From Deltaproteobacteria bacterium (GTDB taxonomy: Bacteria > Myxococcota_A > Polyangia > Polyangiales > Ga0077539): 64,000 nucleotides of DNA. This document shows positions 53,723 through 61,317 of the stretch, one piece after another (position 1 is the first letter of the stretch; each line of letters starts with the position of its first letter). The DNA is taken from assembly GCA_030694465.1 (NCBI GenBank), contig JAUXYJ010000076.1, forward strand, positions 1-64,000. The letters run 5' to 3'. The notes beneath the pieces were generated by a model. The model was not told the DNA's origin, did no database searches, and worked only from the letters and a program-made list of their open reading frames with translations. The position numbers and the translations under genes are program-made.

Positions 53723-53770
53723 AGGGTTGTGCCCGCGAGCATAGAGAGCGCGTTGACCACAAAGAAAGAG

Positions 53771-54604
53771 CTAGCCGCGCAAAACGCGCGCGAGGGCCTC
53801 GCGCACTGCGATGGCCGACGCGGGTCTCGCGTGCACATCGCGCGCAACGAGCGACGCAATGAGCTCGCTCATAGCCTCGGATACACTGGAATTTTGCACA
53901 CGAACATCGGGCACAGGGTGATCCACAATGGCCCCAGCGACCCCGAACTTGTCCCCAACGTAGAGCCTCTTCTGCGCGAGCGATTGCCAGGCCATGACGC
54001 CCAAGGCCCACAGGTCTGCGCGCAAATCGAGGGGCCCCTCGCCGGTGTATCTCTCAGGCGATGCATAGCCCAGGGTCGCGTGGGAGAGCGCGTCAGGGCC
54101 TCGGGGTCGCAGCCGGCTGGTCGCGAGGCCGAGGTCCACGAGCACCACGTGGGACTCGCTCACGAGCACATTGGCGGGGCAGAGGTCACGGTGCACCGCG
54201 CCCAGCGGGCCCTGGGCATCGCGCAACGTGTGCAGGGCCTCGAGCGCATCACAGAGGGCCATCATGCGTACGCAGAGCGTGGGCTCATCGTGAAGAGACA
54301 GAGACTCATCGGACCAGGATTTTGCCTCGCAAAATTGCATGGCGACCCAAGGCAACGAGCACTCGGTGTCTTGCGCTAACCATTGGGGCACGTGCGGAGC
54401 GCCCAGGGTCTTGAGCAGCAAGCACTCGTGCGCAAACGCGTCGCGGACCTCGGCCACGTGGGCGAGCGCGGGGTGCAAGCGCTTGAGCGCGACCGGCAAG
54501 CCCGTGTTGACCTCGTGTGCGCGCCACACGGTCGCGGCGCCGCCCACAGCGAGAGTCTCAGTGAGGACAAAATTCGCGAGGAGCTCGGGGGCTTCGGGGC
54601 GCAT
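53771..54604 (-). CDS. Short Ser/Thr protein kinase-like protein
   Basis: This 277-residue protein is a single kinase domain with no membrane anchor. It has VALKRLHP (invariant Lys), VHRDLCPANVL (catalytic Asp), and DLGLA in place of DFG, with SPE in place of APE. The glycine loop is LAVGGAATVWRA. Because the Lys and both Asp residues are kept, activity is likely despite the substitutions. It lies 48 bases upstream of ndh on the same strand and is divergent from the SDR gene; it may regulate either. Confidence 0.85.
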   Translation of the reverse strand: MRPEAPELLANFVLTETLAVGGAATVWRAHEVNTGLPVALKRLHPALAHVAEVRDAFAHECLLLKTLGAPHVPQWLAQDTECSLPWVAMQFCEAKSWSDESLSLHDEPTLCVRMMALCDALEALHTLRDAQGPLGAVHRDLCPANVLVSESHVVLVDLGLATSRLRPRGPDALSHATLGYASPERYTGEGPLDLRADLWALGVMAWQSLAQKRLYVGDKFGVAGAIVDHPVPDVRVQNSSVSEAMSELIASLVARDVHARPASAIAVREALARVLRG

Positions 54605-54674
54605 GAAGACACCGAGTGTATCGCGGGTTCTCAGCGGGGCGCGGTTGCGCTATGCCCTGGGGCACAACAAACCA

Positions 54675-55532
54675 ATGACCGATCGATGGCTCGAAGGGCG
54701 CGTAGTCGCAATCACCGGTGCCGCTGGCGGGCTCGGGCGCGCGGTGGCGACACTGTTTTCACAGCACGGCGCCAAGCTGGTGCTCAATGATCTGGGCTGC
54801 TCGGTCGATGGCGTGGGGCACTCTGAAGACCCAGTGAATTCGCTCGCAGAATCGCTGCGTGCAGAGGGCGCCGAGGTGATCACTCACCACGGAGACGTCG
54901 CGATCGCGTCCGAAGCGAGCGCGCTGATGCAGTCCGCAGTGACCCACTTTGGAGGACTCGATGGGCTCGTGTGCCTCGCCGGAATTCAGCGCGAGCGCAC
55001 GGTGCTCAAGATGGAAGAGCAGGACTTTGACGCGGTCTATCGCACCGTGGTCAAGGGCTCTATGCTCTGCGCGCAGGCAGCGGGCCGCGTGTTTGCACAA
55101 CAACGCCGCGGCGGGCACATTGTGCTTTGCACCTCGATCGCGGGGATGTTTGGCAACTATGGGCAGGTCAACGGCAGCGCGGCGAGCGCGGCGGTGTACG
55201 GGCTCACACGCACGCTCGCGATTGAGCTCAAGAAGCAGAGCGTACGAGTCAACGCCATTGCGCCGATTGCGCGCACCCGTATGACCGAGGGGCAGCCCAT
55301 GTTTGCGGCGATGCCTGACGAGACCTACGGAGCGCATTTCGTCGCGCCCGCGGTGCTCTTTTTGTGCTCAAGCCTCTGTGGTGAGCTCTCTGGCGAGGTG
55401 CTCTCGATCGCTGGAACAAAGCTCAGCACCTACCGTGTGGTAGAGAGCGAGGGCGCGCTCTTGGACGACCCACGTACGGCGTGGGATCCGCGTGAAATCG
55501 CTCGGCGCTTCGACGCGCTGAGCAGACTGTGA
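54675..55532 (+). CDS. SDR-fold protein lacking the catalytic Tyr and Lys
   Basis: This 285-residue protein aligns with the short-chain dehydrogenases of the peroxisomal MFE-2/FabG-like type. The nucleotide motif TGAAGGLGRAVATLF is intact, as are NDLG, the HGDV region and CLAGIQRERTVLKM. The Ser of the catalytic set is present in CTSIAGMFGNYGQVN. The following YxxxK is replaced: where enzymes have N-Y-S-A-A-K, this reads NGSAAS, so Tyr is Gly and Lys is Ser. Hydride transfer should be lost while NAD(P) binding may remain. YggX follows 15 bases later in the same direction. Confidence 0.88.
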   Translation: MTDRWLEGRVVAITGAAGGLGRAVATLFSQHGAKLVLNDLGCSVDGVGHSEDPVNSLAESLRAEGAEVITHHGDVAIASEASALMQSAVTHFGGLDGLVCLAGIQRERTVLKMEEQDFDAVYRTVVKGSMLCAQAAGRVFAQQRRGGHIVLCTSIAGMFGNYGQVNGSAASAAVYGLTRTLAIELKKQSVRVNAIAPIARTRMTEGQPMFAAMPDETYGAHFVAPAVLFLCSSLCGELSGEVLSIAGTKLSTYRVVESEGALLDDPRTAWDPREIARRFDALSRL

Positions 55533-55547
55533 GAAAGGTCTACGACA

Positions 55548-55859
55548 ATGACAGACAACGTTCGGATGGTTGAGTGCCGCAAGCTCAAAGAGTCGCTCCC
55601 GGCGATGAAGCGCGCGCCGTATCGCAATGAGCTGGGCCAGAAGCTCTTTAACGAAGTGTCGCAAAAAGCCTGGGATCAGTGGCTCAAAGACTCGGTCAAG
55701 CTGATCAACACCTACCGGGTGGACCTGGGCATCGCGTCGGGGCAGAAATTCATGCTCGACCAGTGCGCGATTTACTTTGGGTATCAAGAGGGAGATCTGG
55801 CCGAGACCGCGTGGGTTCCGCCGCCCAAAAAGGCCGAGAGCGCGTCGGACGAGGGCTGA
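55548..55859 (+). CDS. yggX: YggX-family Fe(II)-trafficking / oxidative damage protection protein
   Basis: The 103-residue protein follows YggX: VECRKLKESL (with the conserved N-terminal Cys), NELGQKLFNEVSQKAWDQW, then LINTYRVDLGIASGQKFMLD. YggX protects Fe-S clusters from oxidative damage and helps iron move. The C-terminal 15 residues (PPPKKAESASDEG) extend beyond the E. coli protein. It is downstream of the SDR-like gene and convergent with the thioesterase gene. A role linked to bacterioferritin at 60409 is possible but not indicated by position. Confidence 0.9.
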   Translation: MTDNVRMVECRKLKESLPAMKRAPYRNELGQKLFNEVSQKAWDQWLKDSVKLINTYRVDLGIASGQKFMLDQCAIYFGYQEGDLAETAWVPPPKKAESASDEG

Positions 55860-55861
55860 GC

Positions 55862-56341
55862 TCACTCAGCGCCGCTGCGCCGTCGTGCCAAGCGCTCGTC
55901 ACGTCGCACGGTCGCTGCGCGCTCGCGGCGCACATCGTCGTCGCACTCGGTCTGCAACGGGGTCACTGCGCAGGGCTGGCCCGCGCCATCAATGGCCACA
56001 AACGTGAAGCGCGCGGTCACACAGCGCCATCGTGACGCGTTGTCCATGCGCTCTCCGTGCACGGTGACCTCGACCTCGAGCGACGTGCGAAACGCCGCGT
56101 TGACCCGCGCTTCGATCACCGCCACATCGCCAATCACCAGCGGTCGCTCAAAGACCAGGTCATCGACGCTGGCCGTCACCGCGAGCCCACCCACGTGCCG
56201 CATCGCACAGATGCCGCCCACCATGTCGAGCCAAGACATCACCTGGCCCCCAAACGCTTTGCCCAGCGCGTTGGCGTGCTCGGGAAACACCAGCTGTGTC
56301 TGCACGGTACGCGACACGCTGGGCGCCTTGCCCGCGCTCAC
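55862..56341 (-). CDS. Acyl-CoA thioesterase (hot-dog fold)
   Basis: The 159-residue protein has the hot-dog thioesterase pattern of the YciA/BACH group: PEHANALGKAFGGQVMSWLD, then AVTASVDDLVFERPLVIGD, EVEVTVHGER and ARFTFVAIDG. It cleaves acyl-CoA to the free acid and CoA. It starts at GTG, which overlaps the M61 stop (GTGA at 56338-56341), so it is translated after the M61 peptidase. The basic C-terminal 30 residues are an extension. Confidence 0.9.
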   Translation of the reverse strand: MSAGKAPSVSRTVQTQLVFPEHANALGKAFGGQVMSWLDMVGGICAMRHVGGLAVTASVDDLVFERPLVIGDVAVIEARVNAAFRTSLEVEVTVHGERMDNASRWRCVTARFTFVAIDGAGQPCAVTPLQTECDDDVRRERAATVRRDERLARRRSGAE

Positions 56342-58149
56342 TGCGCAGGGCCCTCGGTGCTCTTTTTCGCGAAGAAAGCCTCGGCGTCAGGGCCCAACCA
56401 CTGTGCGCCACGTGCGCGCTCTTGCTCGCTCGCGCGCTCAAGCACCCGAAGCTCGTAGCCCTCCGGAGCGCTCTCCGCCAACGTCACACTGCAGCGCCCA
56501 ATGGCCTCGCGCCGAGCATAGAGAACCTCAATGATTTCACCGGGTTTGCGCGCTTCAAGCCGTCTCCGTAGGCCGCTGTCATCGACCCTGCGCCCGTCAA
56601 TCGCGATGACCTCGTCACCGGGCGCGAGGCCTGCTCTCTCGGCCGCCGAGTCTCGCAGCACGCTTGAGAGCAACACGCGCCCGTCGTGCGTGCGAATTCG
56701 CACACCGAGGGACGCTCCCTTGCCGGGCTTTGCGCGCAGCTCAAGGCCATGATCCGCGAGCGTCTGGTCGTACGCGAGAGGCCCTCGGCCGCGGACCATC
56801 GTGTCGATGAGATCGCTCACGTCGACGTCCGTCGCGCGGGCGATCACGGCCTCGATCGAGTCCTCGGGGACCCCCAATTGCTGCGAGCCGTGCTCGCGCC
56901 AGAGATATCCCAAGAGGTCGTCGAAGCTGCGTTTTCCGTCACTGCGCTTGCGGATCTCGAGGTCCAAGAGCGCGCAGACCACTTCGCCCTTAAGGTAGTA
57001 GCTCACGGTGCTGTTGACCGAGTGCTCGTCGGGTCGATAGAGCTTGATCCACGCGTCAAAGCTGGACTCTTCGAGGCTCTGTAGAAAGCGCCCCGGAGTG
57101 TCTTCGAGTCGTGCGATTTCGCTGGCCAAATGCTCAAGGTACTTCTTGGGCGAGACCAGCGCCGTGCGCCGCAGCAAGAGCCAGTCGTAGTAGCTCGTGC
57201 CGCCCTCGAAGAGCCACAGCATGCGCGTGTAGTTTTCTCGGCGATAGTCGTACGGGCGCAGGCCCGCGGGGCGCGTGCGTCGCACTTGCCACAAGTGAAA
57301 AAACTCGTGCGCGATGAGCGACAGCAGGTCTTCGTAGCCCGACTCGGTCTCGAACACATCGGGCGAGAGCAAGAGCGAGGTGCTGTTGTCATGCTCAAGG
57401 CCACCGCGCGCGCCTGGGCTCAAGTGAAGCAAAAACAGATAGTTGTCATACGGGAGCCCACCAAACAGCGCGGACTCGGTCTGGACGATCTTGGTCATAT
57501 CGCGCAGCAATCGCTCGCGATCAAAGCGCGCAGGCGAGCCCCAGATCACCAGCGCGTGGGGCTTGTGATCGACGACAAACTCGTGCCGCTCATGCACGCC
57601 CACGTCCACAGGGCAGTCCACGAGCTCATGAAAATCCCGCGCGACAAACACGCTCTCTCCGCGCCCCTCGGCGCGCTTGAGCCCCGTCGCGATCTGCCAG
57701 GTGGGCGAAGGCTTCTCGATGCTCAGCGTGATAGGCAGCGCGTCCCAGGGGTCTCCGTCTTCGATGGGTCGCAAGAAGGTCGCCGCACCGTTGAAGTACC
57801 CGTGAGACTCACACACGTGGTTGGTCCGCACGGTGAGTTCGTGCGCGTACACCGCATAAATCACCCGGATTGTCTGCGCTCCCCCGTGCGCGATCACCCA
57901 CGTGTCTTTGTCCGTCTTGCGCGCCGCGATCACACTCCCCACGCCATCGGGCTTGCTGTCATCGACCACAAACGCCCAGAGCTCTTGCACGTGGCGCGCG
58001 TACTCGCGGACGAGATAACTCCCCGGTGTCCACGCGGGCATTTGCAGCACGAGAGGCTCTTGCAAAGGTCCCTCGACGGTGAGCTCAACGCAGACCAAGT
58101 GTCGCGCGAGGTCAAACGAAACAGTGTACCGAAGCGCTCGATCAGTCAT
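56338..58149 (-). CDS. M61-family (glycyl aminopeptidase-like) metallopeptidase with PDZ domain
   Basis: From ATG 58149 the protein has 603 residues; an upstream extension to 58236 lacks merit. It has an N-terminal beta domain (LVLQMPAWTPGSYLVREYAR), the peptidase core with GGLEHDNS and the zinc motif HEFFHLW (His281 and His285, Glu282), and FEGGTSYYDW with the third ligand. A PDZ domain lies near the end (AAERAGLAPGDEVIAIDGRR). This is the full M61 arrangement. There is no signal peptide, so it is cytoplasmic here. The thioesterase gene overlaps its stop. Confidence 0.93.
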   Translation of the reverse strand: MTDRALRYTVSFDLARHLVCVELTVEGPLQEPLVLQMPAWTPGSYLVREYARHVQELWAFVVDDSKPDGVGSVIAARKTDKDTWVIAHGGAQTIRVIYAVYAHELTVRTNHVCESHGYFNGAATFLRPIEDGDPWDALPITLSIEKPSPTWQIATGLKRAEGRGESVFVARDFHELVDCPVDVGVHERHEFVVDHKPHALVIWGSPARFDRERLLRDMTKIVQTESALFGGLPYDNYLFLLHLSPGARGGLEHDNSTSLLLSPDVFETESGYEDLLSLIAHEFFHLWQVRRTRPAGLRPYDYRRENYTRMLWLFEGGTSYYDWLLLRRTALVSPKKYLEHLASEIARLEDTPGRFLQSLEESSFDAWIKLYRPDEHSVNSTVSYYLKGEVVCALLDLEIRKRSDGKRSFDDLLGYLWREHGSQQLGVPEDSIEAVIARATDVDVSDLIDTMVRGRGPLAYDQTLADHGLELRAKPGKGASLGVRIRTHDGRVLLSSVLRDSAAERAGLAPGDEVIAIDGRRVDDSGLRRRLEARKPGEIIEVLYARREAIGRCSVTLAESAPEGYELRVLERASEQERARGAQWLGPDAEAFFAKKSTEGPAQ

Positions 58150-58201
58150 AGCTGCGCCGCAGGGTACGAGAGCCCCGTACGCACGCAAGCGCGAAGCGCC
58201 G

Positions 58202-58540
58202 TCAGTGATCGTGGTCGGGTGGCGGCGGCGGAGCACCGTAGATCTCGTAGCTCTCGCGCTGCGACGGCGCGGGCTGCGCGGGCTGCGCGGGCTGCGCCGG
58301 AGTGTCTCGTGCCGCGGGAGCCGCTGCCGTCGAGGGCTCGGGCGGGGCGCCGTAGCGGGCCATCATCATGGGACAGCCCCCGAGCGCCAGGGTCGAGGCC
58401 ACCGCGGCGAGCGCGTACCAGGGCGTGAGCCCCGGCGTGCGCGGCGCATCTGCGCTGAGATTTTGCTGACAAAATGGACACGCACTCTCACTCGCGCGTA
58501 CGTGCCGTGCACAACAGGGACAGACTTGATAGCTGCTCAT
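58202..58540 (-). CDS. Small membrane protein with an N-terminal zinc ribbon
   Basis: The 112-residue protein opens with two CxxC pairs (CPCC and CPFC, residues 7-24) that form a zinc ribbon. A hydrophobic helix follows (ALAAVASTLALGG, 43-56), then a disordered Pro/Ala/Gln tail with PAQPAQPAQ and YGAPPP units and a His-rich end (DHDH). The ribbon would be in the cytoplasm and the tail outside. This architecture recurs in myxobacteria without a known role. It lies 22 bases after the start region of the M61 gene and close to the AckA-PduL gene upstream. Confidence 0.75.
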   Translation of the reverse strand: MSSYQVCPCCARHVRASESACPFCQQNLSADAPRTPGLTPWYALAAVASTLALGGCPMMMARYGAPPEPSTAAAPAARDTPAQPAQPAQPAPSQRESYEIYGAPPPPPDHDH

Positions 58541-58562
58541 CGTTGCTCAAACCTTTGCTGGG

Positions 58563-60371
58563 CTACGAACCTTGGATCCCATCAAACGCGGCCACGCTGT
58601 CGTTGCTCAGCGCAGCGGCGTTCGCCTCGTCCGTGTCTACGTGCATATCGAGCGCGAAGTCGTCACGCACACGCACGAGCACGTCGCCAAACGTTGTCTC
58701 GCGGTCGCCCTCGACGCGCACTCGGATCACCGCGCCATCGGTCACGCCGAACTGCGCGGCCTCGGCGGGGTTCATGTGTACATGCCGGTGAGCCATGATC
58801 ACGCCGCGCGCGATGGACACGGTGCCCTTGGGCCCACGCAGGGTGATCCCGGGGGTGTCTTGGAGCTTTCCGGATTCGCGCAATGGCGCGGAGATTCCCA
58901 GGGTAATCGCGTCGGTGCGTGCGACCTCGACCTGCGTCTCTTTGCGCAAGGGGTTGATAATCGCGACGCGCTGGATCTCACCCTTGGGGCCCACAAGGTC
59001 GACGGTCTCGCGGCACACGTACTGCCCCGGCTGGGACACCGCGCGCTTGACCGTGTGCTCGTAGCCCTCGCCAAAGAGCTGATCGCTGTCCGCGCGAGAC
59101 AAGTGGACATGACGCACGGACACCCCGACGGGAATGCTTCCGCCGGTGACACGGCGCCGCGCCGCGGTGGGCCCCGCGATGCGTCGCACGACCTCGCGCG
59201 CGATCATGCGCTCTTCGTCGGTGGCCACGACGAGCACACGCGTAGGGGCTTTCTTAGCAGACACCTCGATCACGCCGCCGTTGGCCTTGGGCTGCGCGCT
59301 GTCGTTGCGCTCGTTGTCGAGCGAGACGCCCATAAAGAGCAGGTCGCTACACACCTCGCGGCGGACCCGCGCGCTGTTTTCGCCGATGCCTCCCGTGAAG
59401 ACAATCGCGTCGACGCCCCCGAGCACCGCGGCGTACGCACCAATGTACTTTTTGACGCGGTTGACAAAGAGCTCGATGGCCAAGCGGGCGCGGTTGTTTC
59501 CGTCCGCCGCGGCGCGCTCGACGTCGCGAAAGTCCTGCGAAACGCCTGACACACCGAGCAACCCCGAGCGCTTGTTGAGCAGCTCTTCGACCGCGTCCGC
59601 GCTCATCCCGTCGCGCATGAGCATGGTCGCGATCGCAGGGTCTACGTCCCCTGCGCGGGTGGCCATGACCAAGCCCTGCAGCGGGGTCATTCCCATGGAG
59701 GTGTCTACGCTGCGCCCGCCATCAATCGCGGCCACGCTGGCGCCTCCGCCGAGGTGACACGTGATGAGCTTGAGCTCGCTCGCCTCGGTCTTGAGAAACT
59801 CGGCCGCGCTCGCCGCCATAAACTGGTGGCTCGGCCCATGAAACCCGTAGCGACGGATGCCCTTGTCCAGATAGAGCTCATACGGCAGCCCATACAAATA
59901 CGCAGCTGGAGGCAATTCGCCGTGAAAAGCCGTGTCAAACACAGCCACGTGCTGCACATCGGGCAGGGCCTGCATGGCAGCCTCGATTCCCGAGAGGTTC
60001 GCAGGGTTGTGCAAGGGCGCAAACCTCGCGCACTCGGCGATCACGCGCTTGACCTCGTCGGTGATCACCTCGGGCTGCAACAAGCGCTCGCCGCCGTGCA
60101 CCACGCGGTGACCCACGGCGCGGAGCTCGGAGCGATCCGCGAGCGCGCCGCCCTCGACGGTGAGGCTTGAGAGAATGTGATCGATGGCCTCGCGGTGCGT
60201 CCCTGCGCTCACCGCGGACTCGGTGCGACCTGCCGCAGTACGCGCGATGTGCTGCGCGGCGGGAGTCCCTACACGCTCGATGACACCACGGACGAGCACC
60301 GCTTCGGTGTCCATCTCGTAGAGGTTGTATTTGACCGAAGTCGACCCTGCGTTGAGAACAAGCACTTTCAT
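58563..60371 (-). CDS. ackA-pduL: Acetate kinase fused to PduL-type phosphate acyltransferase
   Basis: One 602-residue frame holds two complete enzymes. Residues 1-400 are acetate kinase (LNAGSTSVKYNLYEM, GHRVVHGGE, IRRYGFHGPSHQF, TSMGMTPLQGLVMATRAGDV, VFTGGIGEN). Residues about 413-602 are a PduL phosphotransacylase (VGVSVRHVHLS, GLY-free DTPGITLRGPKGTV, MAHRHVHMNPAE with zinc histidines, MHVDTDEANAA). Together they would turn acetyl-CoA (or propionyl-CoA) plus phosphate and ADP into acyl phosphate, then acid plus ATP. No shell-targeting peptide or microcompartment gene is seen. The frame is continuous, with no internal stop or start needed. Confidence 0.93.
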   Translation of the reverse strand: MKVLVLNAGSTSVKYNLYEMDTEAVLVRGVIERVGTPAAQHIARTAAGRTESAVSAGTHREAIDHILSSLTVEGGALADRSELRAVGHRVVHGGERLLQPEVITDEVKRVIAECARFAPLHNPANLSGIEAAMQALPDVQHVAVFDTAFHGELPPAAYLYGLPYELYLDKGIRRYGFHGPSHQFMAASAAEFLKTEASELKLITCHLGGGASVAAIDGGRSVDTSMGMTPLQGLVMATRAGDVDPAIATMLMRDGMSADAVEELLNKRSGLLGVSGVSQDFRDVERAAADGNNRARLAIELFVNRVKKYIGAYAAVLGGVDAIVFTGGIGENSARVRREVCSDLLFMGVSLDNERNDSAQPKANGGVIEVSAKKAPTRVLVVATDEERMIAREVVRRIAGPTAARRRVTGGSIPVGVSVRHVHLSRADSDQLFGEGYEHTVKRAVSQPGQYVCRETVDLVGPKGEIQRVAIINPLRKETQVEVARTDAITLGISAPLRESGKLQDTPGITLRGPKGTVSIARGVIMAHRHVHMNPAEAAQFGVTDGAVIRVRVEGDRETTFGDVLVRVRDDFALDMHVDTDEANAAALSNDSVAAFDGIQGS

Positions 60372-60408
60372 GGCCGCGCGAGTGTACGCGAAGTGCCGCT
60401 CGCAGAGG

Positions 60409-60873
60409 TCACATCTGCTGCGCGAGGTAGAGCCCTTCGCCGAGCTTCTCCATGAGATCGAGCTGGGTCTCGAGCCAGTCCACGTGCTCTTCGGTGCTCA
60501 CCAAGATCTTCTCAAGCAGGTCCGCGCTGCCGTGATCGCCGAGCTTGCGCGTGAGCGCGAGGGCGCTGTTGAGCCGCGTCGCGTGTGCGCTCTCGAGCGC
60601 TAGATCTGCACGAAATTGTGCCATGGGTGAGCTCTCACTCACCGGCTCGCTCAGCGGCCGCCCGTCGGGCAGCCCGTCCAAAAAGAGCACCCGCGCTGTG
60701 GCCAACCGCGCGTGCTCGAACTCGCTGAGCGACTCGGCCGCGAGGTGCATCGCGAGCTTAGCAAAGCCCGCGTGCCCCATGCGCGCGCCGCCCAGCATGT
60801 ACTGCTGGGATGCGGTGAGCTCTGCGCGAAGCACTTCGTTGAGTGCTGCAATGATCTCTGGGTGGCCCTTCAT
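60409..60873 (-). CDS. bfr: Bacterioferritin variant
   Basis: The 154 residues align without gaps to E. coli Bfr as I recall it. The ferroxidase ligands Glu18, Glu51, His54, Glu94 and His130 are kept, but Glu127 is Thr, and the haem-ligand Met52 is Phe. The four-helix bundle (LNEVLRAELTASQQYMLGGA, then HLAAESLSEFEHARL) is normal. It should still form a 24-mer iron store, but without haem and with an altered di-iron centre. A strong AGGAGAG site precedes the ATG. It is 37 bases from the AckA-PduL start, on the same strand. Confidence 0.93.
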   Translation of the reverse strand: MKGHPEIIAALNEVLRAELTASQQYMLGGARMGHAGFAKLAMHLAAESLSEFEHARLATARVLFLDGLPDGRPLSEPVSESSPMAQFRADLALESAHATRLNSALALTRKLGDHGSADLLEKILVSTEEHVDWLETQLDLMEKLGEGLYLAQQM

Positions 60874-61317
60874 CGAGTGTCTCTCCTGTGTGGGGTCTCA
60901 CACTGGGTGAGCCTGTAGGTCTGTGCATCCAGCGCACGCGGTGCGTGTGCAGAGTGGGATGCCAGAGGACTCACAAGGTGTCACGCGAATGCGTATTTTG
61001 CCCTGCAATTTATGCGGAAACAAGCATGAGTCTCCCTCTCATAGTCACCTGCCTTAGGTGCGCTCCGCCCACGTTTGCAGATTTGTTTGAAGGAACACTG
61101 GCACCAACACACTCACGCTGGCGAGCGTGGCTGCGGCCCCGCTCACTTCAACTGTGTATACAAAGCACGCACGCACGCGAGTTGCGTTAGAATCGCGCGC
61201 GGTCGCGGCTCAAGCGTGTGAGGCACCCCTCGCGGTGCCGCTCACTCGTGTCTTTCGTGACAGACTGTCTCAACGCATTTGCTTTAACGAATCATTTCAA
61301 TTCAGTAGGGAGTTTCC
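60874..61317. other. Non-coding divergent region between bfr and the large lipoprotein
   Basis: These 444 bases separate two divergent genes. I see no gene. An imperfect inverted repeat (GCGCACGC / GCGTGTGC, one mismatch) occurs near 60931-60949. The right end becomes A+T-rich (61276-61310) and carries AGGGAG just before the ATG at 61318. No tRNA or riboswitch-like structure was noticed, and I could not identify a Fur-type palindrome for bfr. Confidence 0.4.
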
